A stretch of DNA of 64,000 nucleotides from Poecilobothrus nobilitatus (GCA_947095535.1 OX352772.1:182212240-182276239); one strand, 5' to 3'; counted from the stretch's first letter, positions 10,735 to 21,078 are shown. Notes: generated by a model from the sequence alone, not told the origin. Numbers and translations are program-made.

Positions 10735-12880
10735 CGTGGGGTTTGGGGTACAAGATTGCAATGAAGAAATTCAAAGCAGCAGCTGATAGTGCAATGACAG
10801 CAGAAAAAATGGAATTCATTGTAGATGCGGTTTTCCCCACAAATGTAATAAGAAACGACATATATTCAGGGTATATAAATGAGGAAAAACCAGAACTCAC
10901 CCTAGGGGAGCTAGAAGCAGCAGCGAGGTCTCCGAGGAACAAGAAAGCACTTGGACCTGACGGGATTCCTAACGAAGCCATAAAAGCAGCAGTCGATGTT
11001 TGCCCGGAGACAATTCTAAACATGTACAATACCTGTTTAAAAGAAGGCGTTTTTTGCAAGAGATGGAAGGAGGCAAAACTAGTATTGATAGACAAGGGTA
11101 AAGGAGAACGTTTTACGACTTCTTCTTAGAGACCACTATGTATGTTTGACACAGCCGGGAAGCTTCTCGAGAAATTATTAAAAGCTCGATTGGATATGGC
11201 CATAAGAGCTGTAGGTGGTCTTGCAGATAAGCAGTATGGATTTAGGCCTGGGAAATCAACTCTAAATGCTATTCAAACGGTGACAAAAATTGCAGAAGCA
11301 GCCGAAAGGGGAAACCACTATTCCAGGAAAATGGTTTTTCTTGTTACACTGGACGTTAAGGATGCTTTTTATTCAGCGAGGTGGAGTGATATAATAGAGG
11401 CATTGCAAAATGTATTCCACATACCCACTTATCTGCAAAGAATCTTAGAAGATTACCTTAATGAACGAAGCTTAGTATACAACACTGAAAGCGGAACCAG
11501 AAGAAAACAAATCACCGTAGGTGCTGCCCAAGGGTACATCTTAGTCCCAGACTTGTGGAACATCGTTTACGATGGACAACTTAGAATAGCGATGCCGGAA
11601 GGTACTCTACTAGTGAGCCATGCATACGATGTGGCAGCAGTCATCACAGTACGGAGCGTGGAAGAGGCACAGAGCAAACTGAACCAAGTCATGAGAAGAT
11701 TGTGCATTTGGATGCAACCGCATGGGTTGGAATTAGCAGCAGAAAAAACATAAATTGTCATCCTAGCAAGGAAAAGGATTCCAACAATAATTACAATACA
11801 AGCTGGCACCCGAACAATAGAGACAAAAGAATCCGCAAAGTACCTGGGGATCATGTTGGACTCAAATTTCACGTTCTGGAAACAAATAAAACAAGCCGCA
11901 GATAAGGCAGCGAGGATTACAAATCAAATTAGTACACTTATGGCGAATATTGACGGGCCTCAACCAAAGATAAGGCGGCTGATCATGACGGTGGCGCAAT
12001 CCATATTAATGTACGATGCTGAGATCTGGGCGGACGCTCTTAACAAAGAGTACTGCAGGAAGCGACTAACGGCGGTACAACGGAGAAGAGCTCTCCGCGT
12101 CGCGTGCTCCTATTGAACGCAAACGTTAACCCGATTTATCTGCTGGCGAGCGAGCGGAACAGCATTTTCAATAGGGACCCGGGAACCAGCTAGGAGGAGG
12201 CAACGACGGAGGCAAGATCGCTCACCATGGCACAATGGCAACAAAGATGGGACAATGACCGGAACGATAGATGGACCGCACGTCTGATTCCTCAGCTGGA
12301 AGCTTGGAATAATCGGCTACACGGAGAAGTCAATTTCTATGTCACACATGGATACAGGACATGGATACTTTCGGTCGTACCTATTCCAAATGGGTGAAGT
12401 AGCCAGTCCAGGGTACAGACCCTGTAATGCTGTGGAGGATACGGCCTATCATACATTTTTGAGTGCGGCTTGGCAGAAGAACACAGAAGCTCTTTGGTTG
12501 CGGCAATAGGGCCTAAAACCACCGAAACCATCGTCAATGTTATGCTAGAAAGCGAAGAGCAGTGGGATGCAGTAGCACTTTATATAGAAGCAGTGCTGAG
12601 GAAGAAAAAACTTCTAAAATATCTGGAAGATTGATGAAACTTAAATAAGGATCACCGAAAAAACAAACGAAAATAGCACGATCCAACCTGAAGTAATGCG
12701 AGAGCGGTTCCCGGCTGGAATTCATAGTGGGAGCGGACTCGGGTGTTTTTTAGTGAGTAACCCAGAGAGCTGAGAGCCTCAATTTAACATCACGGGAGTC
12801 TCACAGTCTTTTAGAGTGCGGACCCTCTAAAAGTTGTTTAAAAGATTTTTCACCCCTCGCAAAAAGAAAAAAAAAAAATT
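10735..12880 (+). pseudogene. R1-like non-LTR retrotransposon, ORF2 RT to 3' end
   Basis: A 5'-truncated element starts at the assembly gap. RT entry is NKKALGPDGIPNEAIKAA (~10945), then RPLCMFDTAGKLLEKLL and DKQYGFRPGKSTLNAI (~11230), catalytic motif A FLVTLDVKDAFYSARW (~11340), and GAAQGYILVPDLWNIVYD (~11520), the PQG box with the proline lost. The YADD box reads HAYDVAAV, so a catalytic Asp is replaced. The thumb AKYLGIMLDSNFTFWKQI (~11840) and the C-terminal domain follow, with decayed frames to ~12620. It ends in an A-rich tail at 12864-12880, followed by a TTA microsatellite, as expected for target-primed insertion. Stops at ~11128, 11751 and 12114, frameshifts beyond, and the lost YADD show it is dead. 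It is a different family from the minus-strand R1-like copy. Confidence 0.87.
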
Positions 12881-12985
12881 ATTGTTAGTATTATTATTAT
12901 TATTATTTTTATTATTATTATTTACGTTATTTTTATTTATTATATACGTTTATTTTTATTTTTAAAATCTTTTATTATTATATTA
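12881..12985. repeat. (TTA)n microsatellite at R1-like 3' end
   Basis: TTATTATTATT-rich tract of ~90 bases beginning immediately after the A-rich tail of the plus-strand R1-like element. Together with the AAT tract at 8.5 kb it brackets the whole R1-like block. Confidence 0.9.
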
Positions 12986-13062
12986 TTACTTAAATCTAAA
13001 TTGAAAAATTTTTTTACGATGATCAGATGTTAAAATTGCAGAAATAGTGAAACCAACTTTTT

Positions 13063-13416
13063 TTATACGTCTTTTATACGTTTATTTTTAACAGCACATC
13101 TGAAGTTGTTGTTTGATAAGTGTATAGCAAAATTTGATTTAAAGTTATCAATCTTTTGCAATGACGGCCAGTTTCTGCTTAGATCTTCTATTTTAACACT
13201 GTCAATGTACTTTTGAAGCAAAAGTTTTTTTTGTTCTCCTTTAGCGTAATTTTTTTCAGCTGTATCTAAATAGTGTTTTAATATATATTTTACATCTAAA
13301 TATTCAACTAAACCGTTATTCCCTTTAAGTTCATGTATGGCCAACTCTTTTAGGAAATATTACTTTTCATTTCCTTGTAAAAATTGAAAATCAACTATGA
13401 GAACTTGTTTATCCAT
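13063..13416 (-). pseudogene. Small Polinton-associated protein with VD-x2-F...KELAI motif
   Basis: The ATG at 13416 opens a 117-codon frame with one internal TAA (codon 19). The N-terminus reads VLIVDFQFLQGNEK, then the stop, then YFLKELAIHEL. The rest is lysine-rich and ends in KNKRIKD-V. The gene is divergent from the packaging ATPase, 115 bases away, so the two probably share a control region. The N-terminal pattern (hydrophobic-V-D-x-x-F, ~10 residues, F-x-K-[ED]-x-x-I-x-E) is repeated in the ORF at 19589-19846 in the same element. I recall similar short proteins of unknown function near insect Polinton genes. A nuclease-like fold is conceivable from the strand-D pattern but is not demonstrated. 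Confidence 0.6.
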
Positions 13417-13531
13417 GTCGAAATTTTTTGGAAGAATGTTCCATAGACTAAATTTATATTTACATTCACTTCGGGAAAAGAGCTTTTTTATAAATATAGG
13501 TTAGCAAAGTTAGTTTTTAACTCATACAACT

Positions 13532-14090
13532 ATGCTCTCCCACCCGTTTACTATGATGGTGGCGGGTCCATCATGCTGTGGTAAAACCACTTTTATTCAT
13601 AATTTAATAAAATATAAAAAAGAAAATATGCAAGCACATATTAATAGAATAATTTGGTGTAATCCAGACAAAAATACGGTTCCAAAATATATCAAAGATG
13701 TGGAATATAGTAACACTGTTCCAGATTTTAATGATAATCAAAAACCTTTGTTAATTATTATCGATGATATGATGTTAAATTCTCATGATAAGTATGTATG
13801 CGATTTATTTACTAGAGGATCACATCATCGAAATTTATCTGTAATATTTGTAACACAAAATGTTTTTCATCAGGGTAAATTGTCAAGAGATATTTCATTT
13901 AACTATTTAGTACTAAATATTTAGTACTTTTCAAAAATTCAAGAGATAAACCGCAGATATTATCTCTAGCTGGCCAAATATATCCTAATCAAATCAAAGC
14001 TTTTGAAGTAGTATATAATGATGTGACGTCAGTTATTATATACCAACTATATATTAATAGATCTTACTCAAAACGTTTATATATATATAT
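13532..14090 (+). pseudogene. Polinton genome-packaging ATPase (FtsK/HerA/A32-like)
   Basis: This would be the motor that pumps the element's DNA into capsids. The ATG at 13532 opens MLSHPFTMMVAGPSCCGKTT: the GPSCCGKTT stretch is the Walker A P-loop, preceded by the FxMMVAG beta-strand usual for A32-type ATPases. Walker B is LLIIIDDMM at about codon 71-79, followed by the sensor strand SVIFVTQNVFHQGKLSRDI. A frameshift at ~13915 interrupts the frame. The family's remaining C-terminal part (DKPQILSLAGQIYPNQIKAF, about 13945-14005) is readable in the next frame and runs out near 14.06-14.09 kb. The intact family is about 200-250 residues, so nearly the whole protein is represented. Divergent from the 13.4-kb minus-strand gene. 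Confidence 0.9.
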
Positions 14091-14339
14091 TTTGATTACG
14101 AAGTGATTTATTTGGAAAAGGTTTGTGTTATTGTACGAGAGATTAATTAGAACAATTTGGGGGGAAATATGAAACGTTTGAAGACGTAGTCTTATATTGC
14201 ACCTATTAAAAACCTCTAAACTAAATTCCAGAAAGTAATTATAAAACACTGTGACCTTGAAGTAATAAAAACATTTTGCGAAATCTCTTTAAATATTTTA
14301 AAAAGTAATTGTAATCTGAGTAAAAAAGCAAAAACCCAA

Positions 14340-15210
14340 TTACGCAACAAAATCACCCGTGCTGCAGCCATTTGATGAGTCAAAAGAAATTACAATCCAA
14401 GCGGATGCATCTAAATTCGGTCTGTCTCATCTATCTGTCGGTATTGTCTCATGCAAGAAGAAAAACCTATCAGTTATGCTTCAAGAAGTCTCAGCCAAAC
14501 AGAAGCCAACTATGGACAAATCGAAAAAGAAATGTTGGCTATTGTTTTTGCTTATTCTAAGTTCCACCAATATATTTACGGTCGTGACATTAATATAATA
14601 ACTGATCATAAACCATTCTTGGGATAATGAATAAAGAAGTTGGAGAAATTCCAAGCCATCGGTTTCAAGGAATGAAGCTCAGATTGCTAAAATATAAAAT
14701 GATCTTAAAACACGCTCCATGAAAAGAAATGTTAATTGCATATCTTTTATCTTAAAATGAGCTAAAATGCTATTCGAAAATAAAAAATTAATCGAAAAGC
14801 CAAAATCTGCAAGAACTGAATTATGGAGAATGTTACTAGAATTCAGGAACACTCCAATTAAAGGTACAAATTACTCACCAGTTCAGATATTGTTTGGTAG
14901 AAATACTAGATCAATTCTACCAAGTAAAGAATCGAAATTTACAAATTTATGCCATAAAAAATCAATTATCATCATTAAATCATAATTACAAAATCAAAAA
15001 TCGAAGGATAAAACATATTATGACAAAAAAACAAAAAGCAAAGCCGAATTCGTAATCGATGAAAACATCTGGTACAAAGAAGGTAGGAAATGGGTCGAAG
15101 CCAAAATAATAAAGAAAGACAAAGTACGGCGTTCTTTATTGGATAGAACTCAGTGATGGAAGAATATTACGCCGTAATTCAATCTTTTTAAGAAAAACGT
15201 AAACATTATT
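14340..15210 (+). pseudogene. Ty3/Gypsy retrotransposon fragment (RNase H and integrase C-terminus)
   Basis: PVLQPFDESKEITIQADASK (from ~14358) is the RT-RNase H connection of Ty3/Gypsy elements, with the first RNase H aspartate. It continues through frameshifts with NYGQIEKEMLAIVFAYSKFH (~14512) and ITDHKPF (~14600), the classic RNase H signature. After a deletion, the integrase C-terminal region appears (from 14767): ELWRMLLEFRNTPIKGTNYS, then GRNTRSILPS, and KTYYDKKTKSKAEF (~15010) up to LSDGRILRRNSIFLRK in another frame (~15150-15200). Protease, most of the RT and the catalytic integrase core are gone. The piece splits the Polinton between its ATPase and the 15.9-kb gene. Confidence 0.85.
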
Positions 15211-15874
15211 TTTGTGACCACAAGCAGCTCATTGGAAAATACGATTCAAATTTAATGTTTAAAAAAAAAAAATAAAACATTTATTTTGGTAAAAATGATA
15301 TATATTATATATTTAAAAAAAAAAATTAATAGAAAAATGAATGGTTCCTTAAGAAGAAAGAAAAGGCAACGAATTTAAATATTACTTTATAAGATAATGA
15401 ATTTTAACTATTTATCACAAGTTCTCCTGAATATAAATTATAACTAAACTGAATTATAATTTAAATTTTTTTTCATAGAAAGTACTGATAAATTTGCTAA
15501 CCGGTTCACATTTGAGATATGAAAAACATAATATTCATTCTAAAATTTTAAATATAAGAAAAATTATTGAAGATTGATAACTTGATAAGGAACTTGTTTT
15601 TTTTTTATTTTTAAACCGAAATTTAAAATGTACATAAATAATAACCAGCTGTCATGAAAAATAAAAAAAAATAAAAGAAGAAGAAAACAAACAAAAAAAC
15701 TCCATTATGTATAGCATTGCAATTAATAACAATTTAATTTAAAATTTTAAAATTCTTTAAAGTAAATATTGCATATATAATTTTGTTACTTAAAGGGTGA
15801 GATGTTATATAATAGAAATGAAATGGAAGATAATACCGTTCGCACGTAGTATGTGAACTAGATATTGTTTATAG
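15211..15874. other. No gene; possible Gypsy 3' polypurine tract and LTR edge
   Basis: AT-rich, no coding frame. At ~15793-15806 the sequence AAAGGGTGAGATG resembles a polypurine tract next to an LTR start (TGTTATATAATAG), which would place the edge of the Gypsy remnant's 3' LTR here. No second LTR copy was found in the window, so this is tentative. Confidence 0.35.
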
Positions 15875-16678
15875 GTGAATTATTGTACTAGTTTAAGATA
15901 TAGATTAAGACTATTTTTAAGGAAAATAAATAATCAGTTTCCGCTTAAGACTAAACGAGGGAAAACGTATTTAAATAAAAGCCCAATAGCCAGAGATTAT
16001 AAAACACTACAAAAAAGAATTAATTATCACTTATTTGCCGGAAAATCATTATTCAACGAGGCGGATTTTTACCTACACTTCTTGGTGCAGTATACTATCA
16101 GGGATAATCGGAAATTTTATGAAATGAATAATACAACATTTAATAAAATGATAATTCTAAAACCTGAGATTTATGAGAAAATGGAGCAAAATGCGGATGT
16201 TGAACTTAATGAGTTGGATAAAAATATAAAAAAAATATTGTTAAATAAACATCTCACGGACACTCAAAAATGGTATTTATACAGAAAAAATCTATTTAAA
16301 ATAAGAAACAAAAAACCTAAAATTAAAGAGGAGAAAGTAAAAATTACGGGAACAAAAGGTACTCAAACTCGTGCAAAACCAATGTATGTGGAAACTCAAT
16401 CGCATTTTCCTGAATATAAGAATGTTGAAATACAAGTTGTTTCTGAAAAAGAAGAAATATATGAAAAAGAAGCTGATGATGAAGTATTTGATGATGAAAT
16501 TCAGGAAAATGTTTTAACAAAAGCATTGTCAGCTGCTTCAGCTTGAGAATGTCTTAGAAAAAGAAAATCGATTAGAAATCAAAATGTACAAATTTTTGAA
16601 ACTGATACAGGAGACATTATAACTGTTTCTTTAGATAGTCCAAGTCCACCAACGAAAAAAGAAAAAAAATATAAATAG
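15875..16678 (+). pseudogene. Polinton-encoded protein, basic with acidic tail
   Basis: A long frame of ~267 codons from a GTG at 15875, just after a stop, to a TAG at 16676, with one TGA at 16544. The first in-frame ATG is only at ~16118, so the true start is uncertain or lost. The N-terminal half is basic and helical (KSPIARDYKTLQKRINYHL). The middle has NIKKILLNKHLTDTQKWYLY, close to the 'IL..x-L-x-D-x-x-K-x-x-x-Y' segment I associate with a conserved Polinton protein that precedes the capsid genes. The second part is acidic (EKEADDEVFDDEIQ). Beyond the TGA the frame continues and ends in PSPPTKKEKKYK. It lies 58 bases upstream of the next Polinton gene in the same direction. Function is unknown; a scaffold or core protein is a guess. 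Confidence 0.6.
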
Positions 16679-16735
16679 CACAAATAGTCAAACAGAACAT
16701 AATTTTCCAATTCGTAAGAATAAATCCGCAAGCTC

Positions 16736-17875
16736 ATGGACAACATACAAGTAAATGATGAATTTTATGTCACTTTACTCAGTGATTCATCTATGAACTA
16801 TTATCCAGAAAATTCATTATCATATTTTACAAATAAAATGAATAAATACATGTGTGATTCAAGGTGGAAAGTCGGTATTTCAGAAATGTAAGTTAATGAT
16901 TTCGTTCCAAATGTGTATGGTGATGAATGGGAAAAAAAACTCAAATATTGATTAAAGGTATTCAGAAAGATATGATAGGAGTTGGAACATCATTTATTCC
17001 ATACATAGAAAAACAAATGATATGCGACTGGAAAGTTTTTCTACTACCAACACTAATTCAAAATATACTCCCACTTAATTGGTTACAAGAAGAGGAATTT
17101 TTGATTTGGGGAATTTTTAATTTTATAAACAATGAAGTTCATTATACACAATCAGCAAAAGCTGAGGAGATGCCTAGAAATATAATTTATATTAATTTAA
17201 TTTTAACAAAGTACAAAAAATTTATTGTATCATCTTACATCTTTTTTTTTTAATAGTAAGACTAAGCTAAAGGCATAACTTAGCTTCTTTATATTGCTCT
17301 GAATGATTCATAATTCATACATTATCATTTTTAAATGTATCTAAAAAAAAAAAATGTAAAAAAAGAAAAAAAAGAGAGAAAACAAAAGAAAAAACTAAAA
17401 ATAAATTGTAATTTTTTTTTGTAGTCTTAAGTCAGCAAAATAATGTACTTTTTTTTTTTGCATTGTATTGTGTAATATTAATTTTAAGTTTAACTTTAAG
17501 AATTTTTGTAACGACCTTGCTTTGGTTCTAAATAAATAAATAAGTTACACTACAATATGTGTTACTAGGCCTAAAATAGACATAAAAATAAGGGCAAATT
17601 ATGCTTATACCGTGGAAGGACTTTTGACAACTTGTTTCAAACAAGTATCTTCGAAAGTTACAGATTTTAAAAAATATAAATCACGTGTAATAGAAGCCTT
17701 CAAAACTTTCATAGATAGTGTACAATTGATTCCAATTATTAAACCAGATATGTTTTTTATATACACAGATATAATTGAACCGCGAAAAATAGGTGATAAA
17801 GTTGTATGGTGTTTAAGATCTGTTAACATACAAAATGTTTTCACTGATACTGTAAAAGAATTCAGTAATATTTAA
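16736..17875 (+). pseudogene. Conserved Polinton protein with FYVTL..SSMNYYPENS start
   Basis: The ATG at 16736 gives DEFYVTLLSDSSMNYYPENS, then FTNKM and SRWKVGISEM: the opening (FYVTLPSxSS-x2-F/Y-P-x-N-x3-FxxxL...WEVGLxEI) of a protein found in many arthropod Polintons, taken here as a structural virion component. A stop follows SEM, and a frameshift in an A-run (~16930) moves to the frame 16927-17253. The coding part is interrupted at about 17215-17560 by an A-rich non-coding insert, then resumes (17581-17875) with PDMFFIYTDIIEPRKIGDKV, matching the family's 'LYVYCDIVEP-x-x-VGD' segment. It is therefore one gene broken by a stop, a frameshift and an insertion. The intact family is several hundred residues long; roughly two thirds may remain. 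Confidence 0.75.
17215..17560. mobile_element. Probable small retro-insert in the Polinton gene
   Basis: About 300-350 bases of non-coding T/A-rich sequence split an otherwise continuous Polinton coding region. It ends in CTAAATAAATAAATAAG, which looks like a polyadenylation signal and short repetitive tail of a truncated non-LTR element or SINE. The 5' edge is unclear and no target-site duplication was identified. Confidence 0.4.
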
Positions 17876-18043
17876 TATTACAATGTGAAGAATTTAATAA
17901 TATTTCATTACTTTTATGTGATAAATATCGATGCAAAATAAACTTTTCCAATAGTTCAATTCCAACAAAAATTGTATTACATTTTAAAAAAGTATAAATA
18001 AAAGCGATTTTACAAAACTATATATTATTTTATTTTATTCAAT

Positions 18044-18486
18044 ATGGAGAGAGTATACTATAAGTATTATTTAATTCAATCTGGTAGAGGTCTTGATGAT
18101 ATCGGCCCTTTATTACATTCAACCGTATTTTTTCAAAGATGTCGTGGATTGGGAAGCTTTTAGATATTTGGAGGACTTTTTAGATATTTGAAACCATTAT
18201 TTACTTCAGGTGCTGATATTTTGAAAAAAACGTTATTAACTCTGGTATCAATGCTTTATCTGATATTGCATCTGGTGCAACTGTAAAAGAAGATATGCAA
18301 GATCGTGGTAAACAGATTGTTAAAAATATACGACGTGGTGACGTACGAAAACTTGTTGAAATGTATGGTTATAATAAAAGAAAACAAAAAGTTATAAAAA
18401 GACCATTCATTAACAATTTAAATTATTTTATGTCAAAACGACGCAAAGATAATAACAAAAAGAAACAAAAAGAAATTTTTAATTAA
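18044..18486 (+). pseudogene. Polinton minor virion protein (glycine-rich, basic tail)
   Basis: The ATG at 18044 reads IQSGRGLDDIGPLLHSTVFF then QRCRGLGSF, a stop (TAG), and IFGGLFRYLKPLFTSGADIL. After a one-base shift near 18228 it continues VINSGINALSDIASGATVKE to DRGKQIVKNIRRGDVRKL, then a very basic end (SKRRKDNNKKKQKEIFN). The 'GSGxxxIGxLY...RGxGxGxF-xGLFRxxKPLxxSG' pattern is that of the short protein that precedes the major capsid gene in insect Polintons. Its glycine/basic make-up resembles adenoviral core or membrane-active minor proteins, but homology is not shown. The capsid gene begins 3 bases after its stop. One nonsense and one frameshift make it a pseudogene. Confidence 0.78.
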
Positions 18487-18488
18487 TT

Positions 18489-19522
18489 ATGATTGAATGT
18501 ATGAAATCTGACTTAGACATTTTTAAAACCCAACCTATTCAGTCTAGCTTTTTCCGATCTGAAGAAGTTTCCTACAATCCTATTGCTTCTTTAGACAACC
18601 CCTCAACTATTGTATTTGTTGCACTGGGTCATGGCGATACATATAGAGATTTGTCTTCTACATATTTGAGATTAAAAGTACAGATCTTAAAGAAAGATGG
18701 AACACATTGGAATAATGATAAAACTGCTGATGGAAAAACAATAATACAACCAAGTGTAGTTAATAATATTTTACATTCTTTAATAAAACAATGTAATATT
18801 CAATTAAATGGCAAAAATATAACACCATCTGATGGAAATTATCACTATAGAGCTTATATTGAATCATTATTAAATTATGGTACAGATGCTACTGCAAATA
18901 TAAAGCAAATATAGCTAAATCTGATAATAATGGATCAAAAGAGCGCGAAAAATTGTATCATAATAGCAGTGTAGTGGAACTTAGTGGAACTTATGTGGAA
19001 CTTATGTTGTGGTAAACTACACGTAGATATTTTTAATCAACCTACTCTACTTATAAATAATGTTGAAATTCGTATATTTTAAAACTTGAAAAACCAGATT
19101 TTTATCTTTTTGCAAACGATTCTGATAAATCACAGAAAATATGGGTTATTCCGGAAAAAGATCAAAAACCCCATACAATTTTAAACATTTTGATATTTCA
19201 CAATTTTTGTTATACGTAAATGGTATTCAAATACCTAATTCAGCAATTAAAACCAGTTTTTCAGATGAAAATAATTGCTGTACAAGAGCATACAGTACAC
19301 TTTTTTCAGGAACTGAAATAGACCACAATGATAAAGGTCATCAAATAACAAAGTCTATGTTGAGTAATGGATTTTTTATACTAGCTTTTGATTTAACTCC
19401 AGATGCATCTGGAAATGAAGTGTGTCAACCAGGGTACAGTTAGAATTGAGGCAAGGCTATCAAAACCATTTGCATCTGCACTAACTGCTATTGTTTATGG
19501 AGAATGCAAGCATACAAATTGA
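18489..19522 (+). pseudogene. Polinton major capsid protein (double jelly-roll)
   Basis: The ATG at 18489 follows the previous gene's stop almost directly. The first 141 codons include ASLDNPSTIVFVALGHGDTY then RDLSSTYLRLKVQILKKDG and NNILHSLIKQCNIQLNGKNI, the N-terminal strands of the Polinton major capsid family. After a decayed stretch with stops (18915-19090), DISQFLLYVNGIQIPNS (from ~19191), TRAYSTLFSGTEIDHNDKGH and GFFILAFDLTPDASGNE match the second jelly-roll. The end, in a third frame, is GTVRIEARLSKPFASALTAI, VYGE (~19432-19522), typically the final strand of the protein. Length (~345 codons) is that of a complete but inactivated gene, with several frameshifts. Gene order (minor protein, capsid, protease) is the usual Polinton morphogenesis block. 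Confidence 0.88.
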
Positions 19523-19588
19523 TAAAAATCGAAATATATTTAAATCTATAAATAAAATACTGAAACATGTATTTGAATATTCGGCAAG

Positions 19589-19846
19589 ATGTCATCGTCC
19601 TGTGCACTTGTGGATGTGAAGTTTTGTTGTGATGACAAAAATACTTTATTTGTAAAAGATATTTGTATAGTTGAAATTAAAGTACCTTGTAAAAAATTTG
19701 TAAAAGAGTTTACTTACTCAACCAAAGTAATTATAAATGAAAATTTTCAAAATTACTCTTTCGGAACTGTACATAATGATAAAATTAATAACGATTTAAG
19801 ACAGGTACTAGAAAAATTTGATGTTATTATAACAAATAAAAAATAA
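19589..19846 (+). CDS. Small Polinton-associated protein, second VD-x2-F...KDIxI copy
   Basis: The ATG at 19589 starts an uninterrupted 85-codon frame between the capsid and protease genes. The N-terminus is CALVDVKFCCDDKNTLFVKD then ICIVEI. This aligns without gaps to the minus-strand ORF at 13063-13416 (V-D at the same spacing from F, F-x-K-acid, I-x-E). The C-terminus (QVLEKFDVIITNKK) looks like the family's 'fDvIyxKGxxK' strand. The full family may be longer, so this could be a truncated copy that happens to lack stops. Function is unknown. Confidence 0.55.
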   Translation: MSSSCALVDVKFCCDDKNTLFVKDICIVEIKVPCKKFVKEFTYSTKVIINENFQNYSFGTVHNDKINNDLRQVLEKFDVIITNKK

Positions 19847-19913
19847 ACAAGGAGTTTTTAATGAACTACATTAATGAAATAAGTAGAGTGTATGAATTGA
19901 GTCAGTTTAAGTC

Positions 19914-20358
19914 ATGAACACTTTAGAAATAACTAGTGTTTTAAAATTTAACAATTTTACAAACAAATATTTTAAGGTAGTTTTTGCTTTAGACAAAATT
20001 CCAAAAATAATAGAAAAACCAACTTTTTTAATTGTAAACACTCACAAGATAAAAGATCCGGGAACACATTGCTTTGCCGTTTATATTTCAAAGCATTTCG
20101 GAAATTTCGAAATACTTGAAAAACCAGTACATAGTTTTTAATAATAGGCAGATACAGGGTATTCTTTCAGATGTATGTGGGCAATACTGTTGCGTTTATG
20201 GCTGGTATAGATGTTTTAGTTTAAGTATGAAAACGTTTTTGAATGAATTTCATAAAGATAATCATATAGAAAACGACAATCTGATTATTAATATGTTTTA
20301 CAACTTATTTGGAAATTTAAATTTTTCACAATCTTGTGTACCTCAGCAATATAATTAA
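19914..20358 (+). pseudogene. Polinton adenain-like cysteine protease
   Basis: The maturation protease of the element's virion, in the same fold as adenovirus proteinase and Ulp1. The ATG at 19914 gives a first part ending in TFLIVNTHKIKDPGTHCFAV, then YISKHFGNFEIL. The H of GTHCFAVY sits where the catalytic His is (GxHWVAxY in relatives). A frameshift at ~20120 moves to a second frame with RQIQGILSDVCGQYCCVYGW. There Q-x6-C has the same spacing as the oxyanion Gln and nucleophile Cys of adenain, and CGxYC is the family signature. The remainder MKTFLNEFHKDNHIENDNLI matches the C-terminal helix. Catalytic residues are intact, but one frameshift splits the gene. It follows the capsid genes, as in other Polintons. 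Confidence 0.88.
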
Positions 20359-20387
20359 TATTAAAAAGCTTTAGTTAAATCGTAGTA

Positions 20388-20939
20388 ATGGAAGATCAAG
20401 GATCGAACACAAATTTGATGTTGAGCTATACATATTTTCTCAACAGAAATCAGTCACTAAAAGTTCTGGTTGGTTTTGATACAGAATTTTTTGTAGCAAC
20501 TTGCATTTTTCACCATATTGGAAAAAAGCCAGCTATTTTAAAATATCATGATTGGTGTAAGTTCTAACAGCAATTTTATGAAAGGTACTGGAAACAATCA
20601 ATAAAGAATATAAAATCACGTTTACAATATGGGTTAAGAATTGTTATTGACCGATGTCTTAGTATTAACAAGGAGAAAGCTGACACATTTTAGAACTTAA
20701 TTGATTTTCTTCAAACTGTAACGATACACAATAAAAATACTGAATCAAATGTACGTGAATATGTTATTAAATATATCAAAACGTGTCAAGAAAAACATGT
20801 TATGAAATTGCACGAAGAAATATATAATCCAATAGAACGTTATAGCGTTCAATGCAATTATTCTAGATTGTTTTTTGAAATACCTGTACTACTAGAAAAT
20901 AAGATATGTAATATTTTAGTCAGGAACAGCAATAAATGA
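20388..20939 (+). pseudogene. Unrecognised 183-codon Polinton-region frame with two stops
   Basis: The ATG at 20388, 30 bases after the protease stop, opens a single frame that runs to a TGA at 20937 with only two internal stops, TAA at 20565 and TAG at 20691. Between them the frame reads like protein: SYTYFLNRNQSLKVLVGFD, EFFVATCIFHHIGKKPAILK, KQSIKNIKSRLQYGLRIVI, and at the end RYSVQCNYSRLFFEIPVLLE. Staying in one frame for 552 bases in AT-rich DNA with just two stops suggests a former gene. I do not recognise the family; there is no membrane segment, P-loop or zinc-binding pattern. Its position in the protease-integrase interval makes a Polinton accessory gene likely. Confidence 0.5.
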
Positions 20940-21078
20940 AAAATTTGTAAAATTTATATAATTTGCTTTTATTATGAAATACTTATAGATACATATATAT
21001 TTATACAAATATTCTTATAAAATAATTTCTAAAAAATTCTGCAAAATAGTCAGGATCTCCTTCTTGGTTATTTATTTC

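Noticed and set aside
10462..10761. Open frames across the N run
   Set aside because: Unknown bases translate as X; there is no evidence for coding.
17605..17844. Minus-strand 79-codon ORF
   Set aside because: Antisense of the resumed Polinton gene with FFIYTDIIEPRKIGD.
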